Assembly: GCA_041492185.1 (NCBI GenBank)
Contig: JBGPWL010000095.1
Coordinates: 1-17,215 of the forward strand
DNA length: 17,215 bases
Direction of reading: 5' to 3'
From: JAOAPY01 sp041492185
Lineage (GTDB): Bacteria; Acidobacteriota; Blastocatellia; Pyrinomonadales; Pyrinomonadaceae
The position numbers and the translations under genes are program-made. This document shows, one piece after another, positions 7,574-15,172 of this stretch. The notes under the pieces are model-generated. The model saw only the letters and a list, made by a program, of their open reading frames with translations. It was not told where the DNA came from and ran no database searches. The number at the start of each line of letters is the position of its first letter. Positions within the stretch are counted from its first letter, which is position 1.

Positions 7574-8881
7574 ATGGCTCGACGAAGATTTCGCAGCAAC
7601 CAGCGACACGAACCGACGACGGAACGTTCCTTCCAGGAATACATCCTTTCCACGCCCGCGCCCCAAACTTCCCGAGTTGAAATATTGCGTCTGATTCGCG
7701 GCGGCGAAGACACGTTTCTCGAACTCAAGGTCAAACTTTCCAATTCAGAAAGAATCGCGCAGGAGATAGTCGCGCTGGCCAACACCGGCGGCGGCGTCAT
7801 GGTCTTTGGCGTCAGTGATCAGATGCGCGTCGAAGGCGTTGACGACGCGGAGAGCGTGCAGGAAGAGTTAGTGCGCATCTGTCGCGACGAGATTCAACCG
7901 TCGATCATTCCTTTTATCGATCGCATTGCGTTCGATAATGGGCGGCGCATTGTGGCGCTCGATGTCGATGGCAAACGCCGGCCGTATCGCACGCGGGACG
8001 GGCGCTTCTACCTGCGGGTAGGTTCTGAGAAGCGCGAGGCGACCCGTGAAGAACTCTCCGCTCTGCTGGACGAAGCGCGCCCCGTGGGCTACGAAAACAT
8101 TCCCTGCGTCGGCGCAAATGTAACGGACATTGATGAGGCGCATCTGTGGAGTTTCGTGCGCGCATTCGAAGGCGACGCTTTTGATGAAAAACGCGCCAAT
8201 GGCTATCCGACCGGCGAGATTCTCGAGCGCGATCTGCTGCTGGCAACCAACATCAACGGTGAAACAGTGCCGACGGTTGCAGGTCTGCTGTTGTTTGGAC
8301 ACGATAGCCGCGTGGCGGAGTTTCTGCCTCGCTCCGTGATTACTGCTACGAGATTTGCCGGCGACTCGAATCAAGCCCCGGTGGTCGAGCGCGTTGCCCT
8401 GACCGGCAGTCTGCTGACACTTTACGAAGCCACGATGCGTTTCATTGGCCGCTATTGCGATCTATGGGAGACGCGGCCGCGCAATCTTCACGGCACCGAT
8501 ATTTCGGACAGCCCGGTGCCCGCGCGCGCAAATTATCATCGCGGCGCAGTCGGCGAAGCGGTAGCGAACATGCTGGTGCATCGCGATCTTGCTTTGCGAG
8601 ATCAAACTACGCGGCTGCACATTTTTGATCGCGCGCTCGAGTTCGTTAATCCTCGTCGCTCGGCAGGTTTTTCGCCGGTGGCGCAAAGGGCAATACGTTA
8701 CGGCGTGCCGCAGCGATTGAATCCACAGTTGTGCGCCATGTTTTCCAGTCCCGCTTACGGCTTGCAGCTTGTTGAAGGTGGCTTGCCGATGCTTTTGCGC
8801 GCGGCGCGAGAGTTTTCCAACCGCAGAGTTGATCTGGTTGCGTTCAACGATGAGTTTCGGCTAAGGATGCACGGTGTCTGA
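7574..8881 (+). CDS. AlbA_2 (Schlafen-type) domain ATP-binding protein
   Basis: The 435-residue protein has a basic N-terminus (1-35). An AlbA_2/Schlafen-type domain follows at about 38-165, seen in GGEDTFLELKVK (43-54, the ExLExK signature), IAQEIVALANTGGGVMVFGV (61-80), and RDGRFYLRVGSEKREATREE (141-160). A less clear middle region follows. The C-terminal part resembles the HATPase_c_4 module of RecG-like ATP-binding proteins: RGAVGEAVANMLVHRDLA (323-340, with E328 and N332), then LHIFDRALEFVNP (348-360). Family members are DNA/RNA-associated or regulatory proteins and some occur in defence contexts, but a role cannot be assigned here. The start ATG 7574 lacks a strong Shine-Dalgarno sequence. 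The gene may be co-transcribed with the upstream permease (82-nt gap). The domain call is firm; function is unknown. Confidence 0.85.
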   Translation: MARRRFRSNQRHEPTTERSFQEYILSTPAPQTSRVEILRLIRGGEDTFLELKVKLSNSERIAQEIVALANTGGGVMVFGVSDQMRVEGVDDAESVQEELVRICRDEIQPSIIPFIDRIAFDNGRRIVALDVDGKRRPYRTRDGRFYLRVGSEKREATREELSALLDEARPVGYENIPCVGANVTDIDEAHLWSFVRAFEGDAFDEKRANGYPTGEILERDLLLATNINGETVPTVAGLLLFGHDSRVAEFLPRSVITATRFAGDSNQAPVVERVALTGSLLTLYEATMRFIGRYCDLWETRPRNLHGTDISDSPVPARANYHRGAVGEAVANMLVHRDLALRDQTTRLHIFDRALEFVNPRRSAGFSPVAQRAIRYGVPQRLNPQLCAMFSSPAYGLQLVEGGLPMLLRAAREFSNRRVDLVAFNDEFRLRMHGV

Positions 8882-8917
8882 GGGCAGAGGGCAAAGGGCA
8901 AAGAGCGAACGGAACAG

Positions 8918-8985
8918 GTGTTTAGAGTTCAACCTTTAGGTTGTTCGCGTTTGAAAGCGCAAGCTAGAGCTTGAACTCTAAACAC
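8918..8985. repeat. Palindromic element with GTGTTTAGAGTTCAA ends; possible shared terminator
   Basis: GTGTTTAGAGTTCAA (8918-8932) is perfectly repeated in inverse at 8971-8985, with a 38-nt centre that holds smaller palindromic pieces. It lies between two converging genes, 36 nt after the AlbA_2 gene stop and 6 nt past the VWFA gene stop, so the hairpin could end transcription from both sides; there is no clear T-run. The outer sequence GAACAGGTGTTTAGAGTTC (8912-8930) recurs in inverse at 10525-10543, so it is also a dispersed repeat. The stretch 8881-8905 just before it is low-complexity GGCAAAG-like sequence. Confidence 0.8.
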
Positions 8986-8991
8986 TGACGG

Positions 8992-10233
8992 TTAGTGCTT
9001 ACCGCCTCCCGCCTCCTGCTCTTTCGGTGCGATGTAATATTGCCGCGCTTGCACTATGTATTCCTTCTCGTCATAGACGCCGTCGCCGTCTACGTCAACT
9101 TTCACGACGATCTTGTGTTGCTTGCCGTCATGAATGTCGGGCGGTTTGAAACCCAGGCTGTATTGGCTGCGCAACATACTATTAATCGACGAGAGCACTC
9201 TTGGCAGTTCACCTTCAAACGTAACGGGCCAGTACATGCCGCCGGTTTCCGCGGCAAAAGTTTTTAGTTGGTTGTCGGCTTGTAGAAAAGTCATTCTGCC
9301 GGGCATGCCGGTGAGCGAGTCCGTCGCCTCGAGACGGTCACCATACTTCTTAAAAAAAAGATTGCCCGTACCGATGATGTAAATCGGAATGCCCGCGCTG
9401 CGCGTGACTTTGCGCGCCTGGTCATAGTTGATCTTGCTGAAAGTATCAATCCCCGAGGCGATCAGGATGATGGCCTTGCGCCGTCCCTGCACGCTCACAA
9501 ATCCCGAATAGTCTGATTTCTCAGATTTGGAATCTTCCAACACGACAGAATCGCCGCGGCCGCCGACGAGCGTGAACTTAAGCGCATCGAACAGACTGTT
9601 CTCTCGGAAAGCAGGGGAGTTTCGCAATAGCAGAGTGATCACTTGATTAATGCGTGCCGGGTTGTTCGTGAAATCCGTTAGCGGCGTTGGGCGGATGTCA
9701 AAGGCGACAACCGAAGCGTAATCGTCCGGCGGCTTGATGAATTGCGAAAGGAACATCGCAGCGGGACGTATTACTTCGTATGTTCCCGGATCGAAACCTC
9801 CGTTGCCCCATGAGCCGAAGATTTCCGTCCACTTGCTGTATTCGATAATCATCGCGATTGTGATGGGTGCTTCGGGAGTCGCAAAATTCGTAATCGGCTG
9901 TTCCAAGCCATCGACAAAAATCGCAAAGTTACCTCTCTTGAGACCGGTGACAATCTGGCCTCCCTTTTTCTGATAGACAACCGCGTCAACGCTGACGAGG
10001 TTCGTCGAAATAGTCAGCTTCTCAGCTTCCTGCGCCTTGTTGACGATATCTGCCGGAGTCGGTTCTTGCTTCTGCTCTTCTTTATCGCCGGGTCGTTTGT
10101 TTTTCTTTTCGTTGGACTGTGGACGTTGCGGACGGGCCTGACCGAAGACGTTTAGGCCGCCGCTCATTCCCAGGATTAGAGCAAGCAAAATGGTGAAAGC
10201 GACAAAGCGACGACGGCGATTGAGAAGTTTCAT
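8992..10233 (-). CDS. Exported VWFA-domain protein, acidobacterial VWFA-related type
   Basis: The 413-residue protein begins with a basic stretch and a hydrophobic signal peptide (about 1-32, MKLLNRRRRF then VAFTILLALILGMSGGLNVFG). A charged Lys/Glu-rich linker (about 38-72) follows, then a VWFA-type domain (about 75-365). The opening TISTNLVSVDAVV (74-86), VTGLKRGNFAIFVDG (95-109), TGGMYWP (330-336) and LRSQYSLGF (354-362) are typical of the VWFA-related family expanded in Acidobacteria. The first metal-site segment is degenerate (IIEYSKWTE at 129-137 instead of DxSxS), while ASGIDTFS (259-266) is kept. A DVDGDGVYDE loop (380-389) looks like an EF-hand-like calcium loop. The frame extends upstream, but ATG 10233 gives a clean signal peptide, an AGGA 8 nt upstream and a fitting promoter. 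Ligand and role are unknown; adhesion or extracellular protein interaction is the likely class. Confidence 0.88.
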   Translation of the reverse strand: MKLLNRRRRFVAFTILLALILGMSGGLNVFGQARPQRPQSNEKKNKRPGDKEEQKQEPTPADIVNKAQEAEKLTISTNLVSVDAVVYQKKGGQIVTGLKRGNFAIFVDGLEQPITNFATPEAPITIAMIIEYSKWTEIFGSWGNGGFDPGTYEVIRPAAMFLSQFIKPPDDYASVVAFDIRPTPLTDFTNNPARINQVITLLLRNSPAFRENSLFDALKFTLVGGRGDSVVLEDSKSEKSDYSGFVSVQGRRKAIILIASGIDTFSKINYDQARKVTRSAGIPIYIIGTGNLFFKKYGDRLEATDSLTGMPGRMTFLQADNQLKTFAAETGGMYWPVTFEGELPRVLSSINSMLRSQYSLGFKPPDIHDGKQHKIVVKVDVDGDGVYDEKEYIVQARQYYIAPKEQEAGGGKH

Positions 10234-10280
10234 GGCATAGATCCTGTGCGAACGGAAAAGGAGGGGCTGTAACGATGATA

Positions 10281-10309
10281 AATATAGGCTGCGAACTCGA
10301 ACATGGCAA
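10281..10309 (-). promoter_or_regulatory. Sigma70-type promoter of the VWFA gene
   Basis: On the minus strand TTGCCA (10304-10309) is separated by exactly 17 nt from TATATT (10281-10286). Each hexamer matches consensus at 5 of 6 positions. Transcription would start near 10274, giving a leader of about 40 nt before the ATG at 10233. This is the best promoter seen in the window and supports the shorter start of the VWFA gene. The palindromic element at 10319-10541 sits immediately upstream. Confidence 0.6.
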
Positions 10310-10318
10310 GCGACCTTA

Positions 10319-10541
10319 CAGGTGTTTAGAGTACAAGCTTTAGCTTTTGATCGCCAGCAATCTAACAAGATGCTCAGGAAGTCCCCTCTCCCATTGGGAG
10401 AGGGTTAGGGAGAGGGCGTGAGTGCGGCAGAAAACTAAAAATATTTACTAGCTACGTCGTCTCAAACCCTCTCCCCGGCCCTCTCCCAAAGGGAGAGGGA
10501 GTTTTTCAGCAGCCCGCTAAACGTCGAACTCTAAACACCTG
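10319..10541. repeat. Composite inverted-repeat element with nested REP-like hairpins
   Basis: The ends are perfect 14-bp inverted repeats (CAGGTGTTTAGAGT at 10319-10332 against 10528-10541). Inside are two copies, in opposite orientation, of a CCCTCTCCC/GGGAGAGGG repeat. The left copy is 10384-10416 (hairpin 10384-10404, 9-bp stem, loop ATT); the right copy is 10467-10499 (hairpin 10479-10499, loop AAA). A 50-nt A+T-rich spacer separates them. The whole fits a miniature mobile-element-like or nested-repeat structure lying between the lectin-like gene stop and the VWFA promoter. No open reading frame is inside. The end motif is shared with the element at 8912-8985. Confidence 0.8.
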
Positions 10542-10576
10542 TTCTGATGCTCGAAAGTCCGTAACGCGTTCGCCGT

Positions 10577-11341
10577 TTATCGCGGGGTGCTGCCGGCCTC
10601 CGCCTCGATCACAATGTCGTAAGAGCCATTGTTATCCGTGAGGTCGCCCTCGTTGACACCGAGAAACAGCACGCCGTCGCGCTGGGCGATGAATTCACGC
10701 CGCGCGCCGACGAAGATGAATTCATCGTTATCATCGCCAATAACCGCAATAAGGCCGCCCGTCATCTCGGTGCGCATCAGCTTGTCGTTGTCAGCCACAC
10801 CGGTGATTCCGGCCGGTGTTGAAAAGCGCCCTTTCCCCAGCGAGACGCGGCCAGTCGCCGAGATGCGTAGCCGTTGTCCGCGGCGCACTACCAGGCCGGT
10901 ATTGGTCCAGCCGTTATTCGTATTGTCCGCGCGCACGCTGACCTTGATTGTGAAAAACGTTGGCGGAACTCCCGGCGTGGGCTGCGCCGGCGGATTAGTG
11001 TCCGTAACGTCTGGCGTCGGAGTTGGGCGTGGCGTTGGTTGCGCGGATGGTTCCGGCGGATTGTTTGGAACGTTGCTCTCTTCATTAGATGGCGTCGCTG
11101 CGCCGCCAGTCGTCGCGGCATCGAACTCGATCGAATCCACGTCTTCAACGTAGATGATCGTGCGGCTGCGTCGTCCCTTCGCGCCACTGCCGATCAGCAC
11201 GGTGAACTGGCCGTCTTTGAACCCGACGACTTGTCCGCGAATCACGCTGCCATCCTTTAATTTGATCGTGTCTGCAAAAGAAGGAACAAACAGCGTCAGG
11301 ATCAATGTTAGGGCAAATACGAGATGGAAAATCTTCTTCAT
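10577..11341 (-). CDS. Exported protein with LecA-like (PA-IL-type) C-terminal domain
   Basis: The 254-residue protein has a clear signal peptide (1-23, MKKIFHLVFALTLILTLFVP then SFA). A small beta-rich domain follows at about 24-75 (DTIKLKDGSVIRGQVVGF, then RTIIYVEDVDSIEFD), then a low-complexity Pro/Thr linker (about 80-127). The C-terminal domain (about 128-247) resembles the PA-IL (LecA) galactose-lectin fold: VSVRADNTNNGW, VRRGQRLRISATG, TGGLIAVIGDD, and NEGDLTDNNGSYDI (230-243). That last segment corresponds to the calcium- and sugar-binding segment of LecA, with Asp/Thr/Asn-Asn residues. Carbohydrate binding outside the cytoplasm is therefore plausible but not shown. The ATG at 11341 is preceded by GGAG at good spacing and gives the signal peptide, so the longer upstream frame is rejected. 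It is followed on the same strand by the VWFA gene, with the composite repeat between. Confidence 0.8.
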   Translation of the reverse strand: MKKIFHLVFALTLILTLFVPSFADTIKLKDGSVIRGQVVGFKDGQFTVLIGSGAKGRRSRTIIYVEDVDSIEFDAATTGGAATPSNEESNVPNNPPEPSAQPTPRPTPTPDVTDTNPPAQPTPGVPPTFFTIKVSVRADNTNNGWTNTGLVVRRGQRLRISATGRVSLGKGRFSTPAGITGVADNDKLMRTEMTGGLIAVIGDDNDEFIFVGARREFIAQRDGVLFLGVNEGDLTDNNGSYDIVIEAEAGSTPR

Positions 11342-11663
11342 GGTTTTCTCCAGAGAGCAAAGCTCGTTTCCAAGGACGAGGTTTAGCAAGACTCGAATGC
11401 TTTTGCAAGTGGGAGAGGGCACGACCGTCGCGAGAATGGATGCGACATCGTCTGAAAAGGTTGTGATGTCCGCCAGAATCGCGCGCGCCAGCGGGCGGGC
11501 GCGCGCTCAATTTATGCTCTCATACCCTGCGGGGGAGCTTCGGTTCACCATTCTGATTGACATAGCAGTCCGTCGCGCTTAAGCTCCCGGCATAATCCAC
11601 GGAACAATCCCGCTATCGTTCGTCGTTTTCCGGATCGCTCAACACGAAAGGAGATTTTGGATC
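11342..11663. other. Divergent promoter region, lectin-like gene / MddA-like gene
   Basis: This 322-nt gap holds the start regions of two divergent genes. For the minus-strand gene, TTGCAA (11403-11408) with 17-nt spacing to TAAACC (11380-11385) is a weak candidate. For the plus-strand gene, a perfect TTGACA (11557-11562) is followed after 17 nt by TAAGCT (11580-11585), a poor -10. Shine-Dalgarno AAAGGAG lies 10 nt before ATG 11664. A weak inverted repeat, GGGAGCTT (11533-11540) with AAGCTCCC (11581-11588), spans the latter promoter candidate. No gene was seen in between. Confidence 0.4.
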
Positions 11664-12395
11664 ATGGGTCGAATAGTTGCTTTCGTTTACGGCGTGATAA
11701 GTTACCTGATCTTTCTCGTCACGTTTCTCTACGCCATCGGCTTTGTGGGAAACATATTTGTGCCGAAGACAATTGATTCCGGCGCACCGACTGCTCTTAG
11801 CCAGGCGCTGATCATCGACACAGTGTTGCTGGGCTTGTTCGCGGTTCAGCACAGCGTGATGGCCCGACCCGGCTTCAAACGATGGTGGACGAAGATCGTT
11901 CCGGAGGTGATTGAACGCAGCACTTACGTTTTGCTGGCGAGTCTCTTGCTGGCCCTGCTCTTCTGGCAATGGCAGCCGATTACGAAGGTGATTTGGAACG
12001 TCGAGAATCCGGTTGGGCGAATTATTCTGCTAGCGCTCTTCGCAATCGGTTGGTTTCTTGTGCTGTTGTCAACCTATCTTATCAATCACTTCGATCTCTT
12101 CGGGCTGAGGCAAGTCTATCTGAATCTGCGCAGCCTGCCGCGCGCCGACCTGGAATTCAAAACGAACTTTCTTTATAGGTTAGTTCGCCACCCGATCATG
12201 CTGGGTTTCATCATTGCCTTTTGGGCCACGCCGCGAATGACCGGCGGTCATCTGCTTTTTGCGGTTGCCACGACCGCGTACATTCTCATTGCCATTCAGC
12301 TTGAGGAGCGGGATCTGGCGAGCATACACGGCGAAACGTACAAGGAATACCAACGACAGGTGTCGATGGTGCTGCCGCTGCCGAAGAAGCGATAG
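11664..12395 (+). CDS. mddA: Membrane methyltransferase, methanethiol S-methyltransferase (MddA)-like
   Basis: The 243-residue protein is an integral membrane methyltransferase of the NnrU/isoprenylcysteine methyltransferase-like group and closely follows the MddA pattern. MddA methylates methanethiol with S-adenosylmethionine to form dimethyl sulfide. Hydrophobic segments lie at about 5-33, 48-66, 87-103, 118-141, 172-189 and 196-212. Conserved pieces are LFAVQHSVMARPGFKRWW (58-75), PEVIERSTYVLLASL (80-94), STYLINHFDLFGLRQVYL (136-153), YRLVRHPIMLGFIIAFWATP (171-190) and IQLEERDLASIHGETYKEYQ (211-230). RHP (175-177) and the EE pair (214-215) belong to the cofactor-binding signature of the wider family. 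The start is backed by AAAGGAG at correct distance. The family is certain; methanethiol as substrate is inferred from overall resemblance. The gene stands alone, facing the metalloprotease gene. Confidence 0.8.
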   Translation: MGRIVAFVYGVISYLIFLVTFLYAIGFVGNIFVPKTIDSGAPTALSQALIIDTVLLGLFAVQHSVMARPGFKRWWTKIVPEVIERSTYVLLASLLLALLFWQWQPITKVIWNVENPVGRIILLALFAIGWFLVLLSTYLINHFDLFGLRQVYLNLRSLPRADLEFKTNFLYRLVRHPIMLGFIIAFWATPRMTGGHLLFAVATTAYILIAIQLEERDLASIHGETYKEYQRQVSMVLPLPKKR

Positions 12396-12410
12396 ACCTA
12401 AGGGAACAAC

Positions 12411-12532
12411 GTGCGACCCTGAAAGGGTCGCACGCAGAATGTCTTTCTTGATTTGTTTCCCAGGGCGTTGCCCTGGGCTATTGCATTTCACGCCGTTGGC
12501 GTGAAGAGCTAGAGGCCAGACTTGACAGTCTG
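12411..12532. repeat. Tandem of short hairpins (REP-like cluster) between convergent genes
   Basis: Four hairpins follow each other. The first, 12411-12433, has a 10-bp stem GTGCGACCCT and loop GAA. The second, 12459-12477, has an 8-bp stem CCCAGGGC and loop GTT. The third, 12487-12505, has an 8-bp stem TTCACGCC and loop GTT. The fourth, 12517-12532, has a 6-bp stem CAGACT and loop TGAC. They fill the 146-nt gap between the MddA-like gene and the metalloprotease gene stops. Any of them could end or stabilise transcripts from either side, though no T-run follows. The GTT triloop pair looks like a dispersed intergenic repeat; copy number cannot be checked here. Confidence 0.8.
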
Positions 12533-12541
12533 CCAGCGAGA

Positions 12542-15172
12542 TTATTCCTTCGTCCTTCTGATCGCGTAATCCGGCCAGCAATCCGCAAAACTAAAGTTCT
12601 CGAATGAATTTGGATTTCTTTCTTCGTCAAATCCAAACGGGAAGAACGTCGTCGTTGCAGGTGCAGGCGGCGCAAATTTCGGATCGAGCGCTTTCGCGAT
12701 CTGATCGCGTGCGTCTGCCAAATGCGCGCGCGTTTCTCGATCTGTAGCGCGCGCCGAAGCCAAACCAATCGCCGCGCTCAAGTCGCGCAGCTCGGCGCGG
12801 ATCAATCCACGATAATCATCGGTCACCGGAGTTCTTCCGTTCAATTTTCCGGCAAGGATGTCGACATAATCCCGCTGCAAGTTGCGCCGATACGCATCTA
12901 TGCGCACCGGACCTGCTTCGATCTCGCGCCAGATCCCACGACGAACGTCCGCAAGAAAATCAGCGGGTCGATAAGACGCGGCTCCATCCATAGCTTCCTG
13001 CTCGACCAGACGCGAGAAGCGAGCATTGCTCAGCAGGGAATTCAGCACCCGTTCCTGCGCGGAGTTCACGCGGGCCAGCACACCGGTCGGCTCAATGCGT
13101 CTCAGTATCTCAGGCTTAATGGCCCATGTGGGTGTTGCGAAGGCGTTGTCGTTAAGAAAGCGCACGGCAGCAGCCTGTCGCTCGCGCGGCACGGGTGTAA
13201 AGCGCACGCCTTCCTGTCCCGCATGTTTCTGTTGCGAGTCAAAGCCGCCCACGATCTGCGTGACATGATTCAACTCCGTGGCCCACTGGCCGAGCATGCG
13301 CCCGTAGAGTTCCTCGAGGTCGTCCCACGGTTCGCCCTTCTGCGTGGTCGCCGGCAACAACATGTCGGCAACGCGCTTCAGGTTCTTGATCCCGAAACCG
13401 GTTGAGGTGATTGCGTCGGCGTCGCCGACCGCTTCCGTATTCTCGCCCGGATCGGAGCCGCGCGAATCCGCGGTCGAGAAACGCAACCAGGGCTTCGTGT
13501 CCTGTTCACGCGCCCACTCGTCGAGCGTTTTCTTTTCTTCATCCGGAGTCTTTGCGCCCGGAATCGGTTTGTAGCCCCACATCGTCGCCCACTTGTCATA
13601 AGGTCCGACCTTCGGAATCAGATCTTCGGGCGGAATATTATCTTCGGGCTGCGCGACATAATTAAAACGCGAGTAGTCCATCAAAGTTGGCGTGCTGCTC
13701 ATCGTTTTGAGCCAGGCAGGATCGTGCATCTTCTCTGCGGGGTAGAGCGCGCTCGCTTTCATGTTGTGTTGAAAACCGAGCGTGTGTCCCACCTCATGCG
13801 CGACGACATATTCTACTAAGCGACCCATCAGATCGTCGGGCAGCGGAAGTTTCTTCGCGCGCGGATCCAACGGACCAACTTGCAGGAAGTACCAGTCACG
13901 CTGCAGGTTCATTACGTTGTGGTAATACTGAATGTCCGATTCGAGAATCTCGCCGGTGCGCGGATCGGAAACGTGCGGGCCCGAAGCGTTTTCAATTGTA
14001 GACGGCAGGTAGCGAATGCAAGAGTATCTGGCGTCTTCCGGATCCCAATTCGGATCTTCTGCTTTCGAGGGCGCTTCTTTCGCAATGATCGCGTTCTTGA
14101 AACCGGCCATCTCAAATGCCGGTTGCCAGTCTTCGATCCCGCGCATGATCCACTTCACCCACTTTGCCGGCGTGGCGGGATCGACGTAATAAACGATCGG
14201 CTTGACGGGCTCGGAAAGTTCCGCGTTCGGATCCTTTTTTTCCAGCCGCCAACGGGTGATGTAGGTGCGCTTCGGTGCGCGCTGTTCGTCGACCCCGTAG
14301 TCCATCTGCTGGATCGTAAAGTAGCCCACGCGCTCGTCGAACAGACGCGGCATCATTGGCTGCTCCGGCAGCTTGACCATGCTGTAATGCATCACGACGG
14401 TGGCGTTCGTGCCCGAGCGCATCCCTCCAGCAAACGGATTCGGCGCCGGCTGGGGACCACCGGCAGTCGGAGTTACGTCTGGCGGAGAAGTGTACGTCTG
14501 CGAAACTTCGACTTCGATGTTCGTCGGAAACGATTTTGTCTTCTCAATGAACGAACGAGTGGGATCGAAGCCGCGTGCGCGCAGTCGCGTGCGCGCGCTA
14601 AACTCCGTCACTTCAGTCGTGAAGAGTTTGGTGACCTCAATCACGCACGACTCGTCTTTGCCGAAAGCCTCGACGTTGAAAGCCATAATGATCGTGTCGT
14701 TGTTCGAAGCCTGAACGGCGCGCGAGACAGGTAACCCAGGATCGGCCACCACTTCGTGCGATACGTTGCGCAGCAGCACGTGATTACCCTTGCGCTCCCA
14801 TTTCACGACGCGATTGCCTGCCGCCTGTCCGCCATAACCGGCGCCCAAAGTCGTCCGCGCGATCTGGCTGACCCATAGAAACTCTCTGCCGAGTTCCTTT
14901 TTAGGAATCTCGTAATAGATCTTTTCCTTGATCGTATGCACCGTGAAAACGCCGTCGTCAGACTTCGCATCCTTGGTGATCACCTTGTCGTAAGGCTTTG
15001 GCTCAGTTGATTGATCAGGCCGGCCCGGCCGATCCTGGCCGGCGCCCGCGGGCGGACCCGCCGGCGGAGTTTGTGGTTCCTGGGAATGCGTTCGCGCGGT
15101 GAAAACCGCGAACGAGATGGCGAACAAGAGAACTAAGGTCGAGACCGAGACAGACCGGGATGGCATTCGCAT
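12542..15172 (-). CDS. Secreted zinc-dependent metalloprotease (DUF5117-type, HExxHxxGxxH)
   Basis: The 876-residue protein has an N-terminal signal peptide (about 1-31) and a Pro/Gly/Gln-rich low-complexity stretch (to about 60). An N-terminal domain follows, with IKEKIYYEIPKKELGREFLW in its first part, which matches the DUF5118/DUF5117 pattern. The catalytic domain holds HEVGHTLGFQHN (459-470), the metzincin-like zinc site with H459, E460, H463 and H469, and TLMDYSRFNY (496-505), a likely Met-turn. The C-terminal region (about 600-860) is alpha-rich and of the family's usual length. Substrate is unknown; the enzyme probably degrades protein outside the cytoplasm. The frame opens with TTG at 15190, but ATG 15172 is preceded by AAAGGAG at 6 nt, which decides the start. 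The gene converges with the MddA-like gene and lies downstream of the RHS remnant. Confidence 0.9.
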   Translation of the reverse strand: MRMPSRSVSVSTLVLLFAISFAVFTARTHSQEPQTPPAGPPAGAGQDRPGRPDQSTEPKPYDKVITKDAKSDDGVFTVHTIKEKIYYEIPKKELGREFLWVSQIARTTLGAGYGGQAAGNRVVKWERKGNHVLLRNVSHEVVADPGLPVSRAVQASNNDTIIMAFNVEAFGKDESCVIEVTKLFTTEVTEFSARTRLRARGFDPTRSFIEKTKSFPTNIEVEVSQTYTSPPDVTPTAGGPQPAPNPFAGGMRSGTNATVVMHYSMVKLPEQPMMPRLFDERVGYFTIQQMDYGVDEQRAPKRTYITRWRLEKKDPNAELSEPVKPIVYYVDPATPAKWVKWIMRGIEDWQPAFEMAGFKNAIIAKEAPSKAEDPNWDPEDARYSCIRYLPSTIENASGPHVSDPRTGEILESDIQYYHNVMNLQRDWYFLQVGPLDPRAKKLPLPDDLMGRLVEYVVAHEVGHTLGFQHNMKASALYPAEKMHDPAWLKTMSSTPTLMDYSRFNYVAQPEDNIPPEDLIPKVGPYDKWATMWGYKPIPGAKTPDEEKKTLDEWAREQDTKPWLRFSTADSRGSDPGENTEAVGDADAITSTGFGIKNLKRVADMLLPATTQKGEPWDDLEELYGRMLGQWATELNHVTQIVGGFDSQQKHAGQEGVRFTPVPRERQAAAVRFLNDNAFATPTWAIKPEILRRIEPTGVLARVNSAQERVLNSLLSNARFSRLVEQEAMDGAASYRPADFLADVRRGIWREIEAGPVRIDAYRRNLQRDYVDILAGKLNGRTPVTDDYRGLIRAELRDLSAAIGLASARATDRETRAHLADARDQIAKALDPKFAPPAPATTTFFPFGFDEERNPNSFENFSFADCWPDYAIRRTKE

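Noticed and set aside
8918..10541. CRISPR-like or tandem repeat array
   Set aside because: The repeats are inverted, irregularly spaced and few, with no spacer regularity and no cas genes.
13880..14734. 284-codon plus-strand open frame
   Set aside because: It lies wholly opposite the metalloprotease coding region and has no family features.
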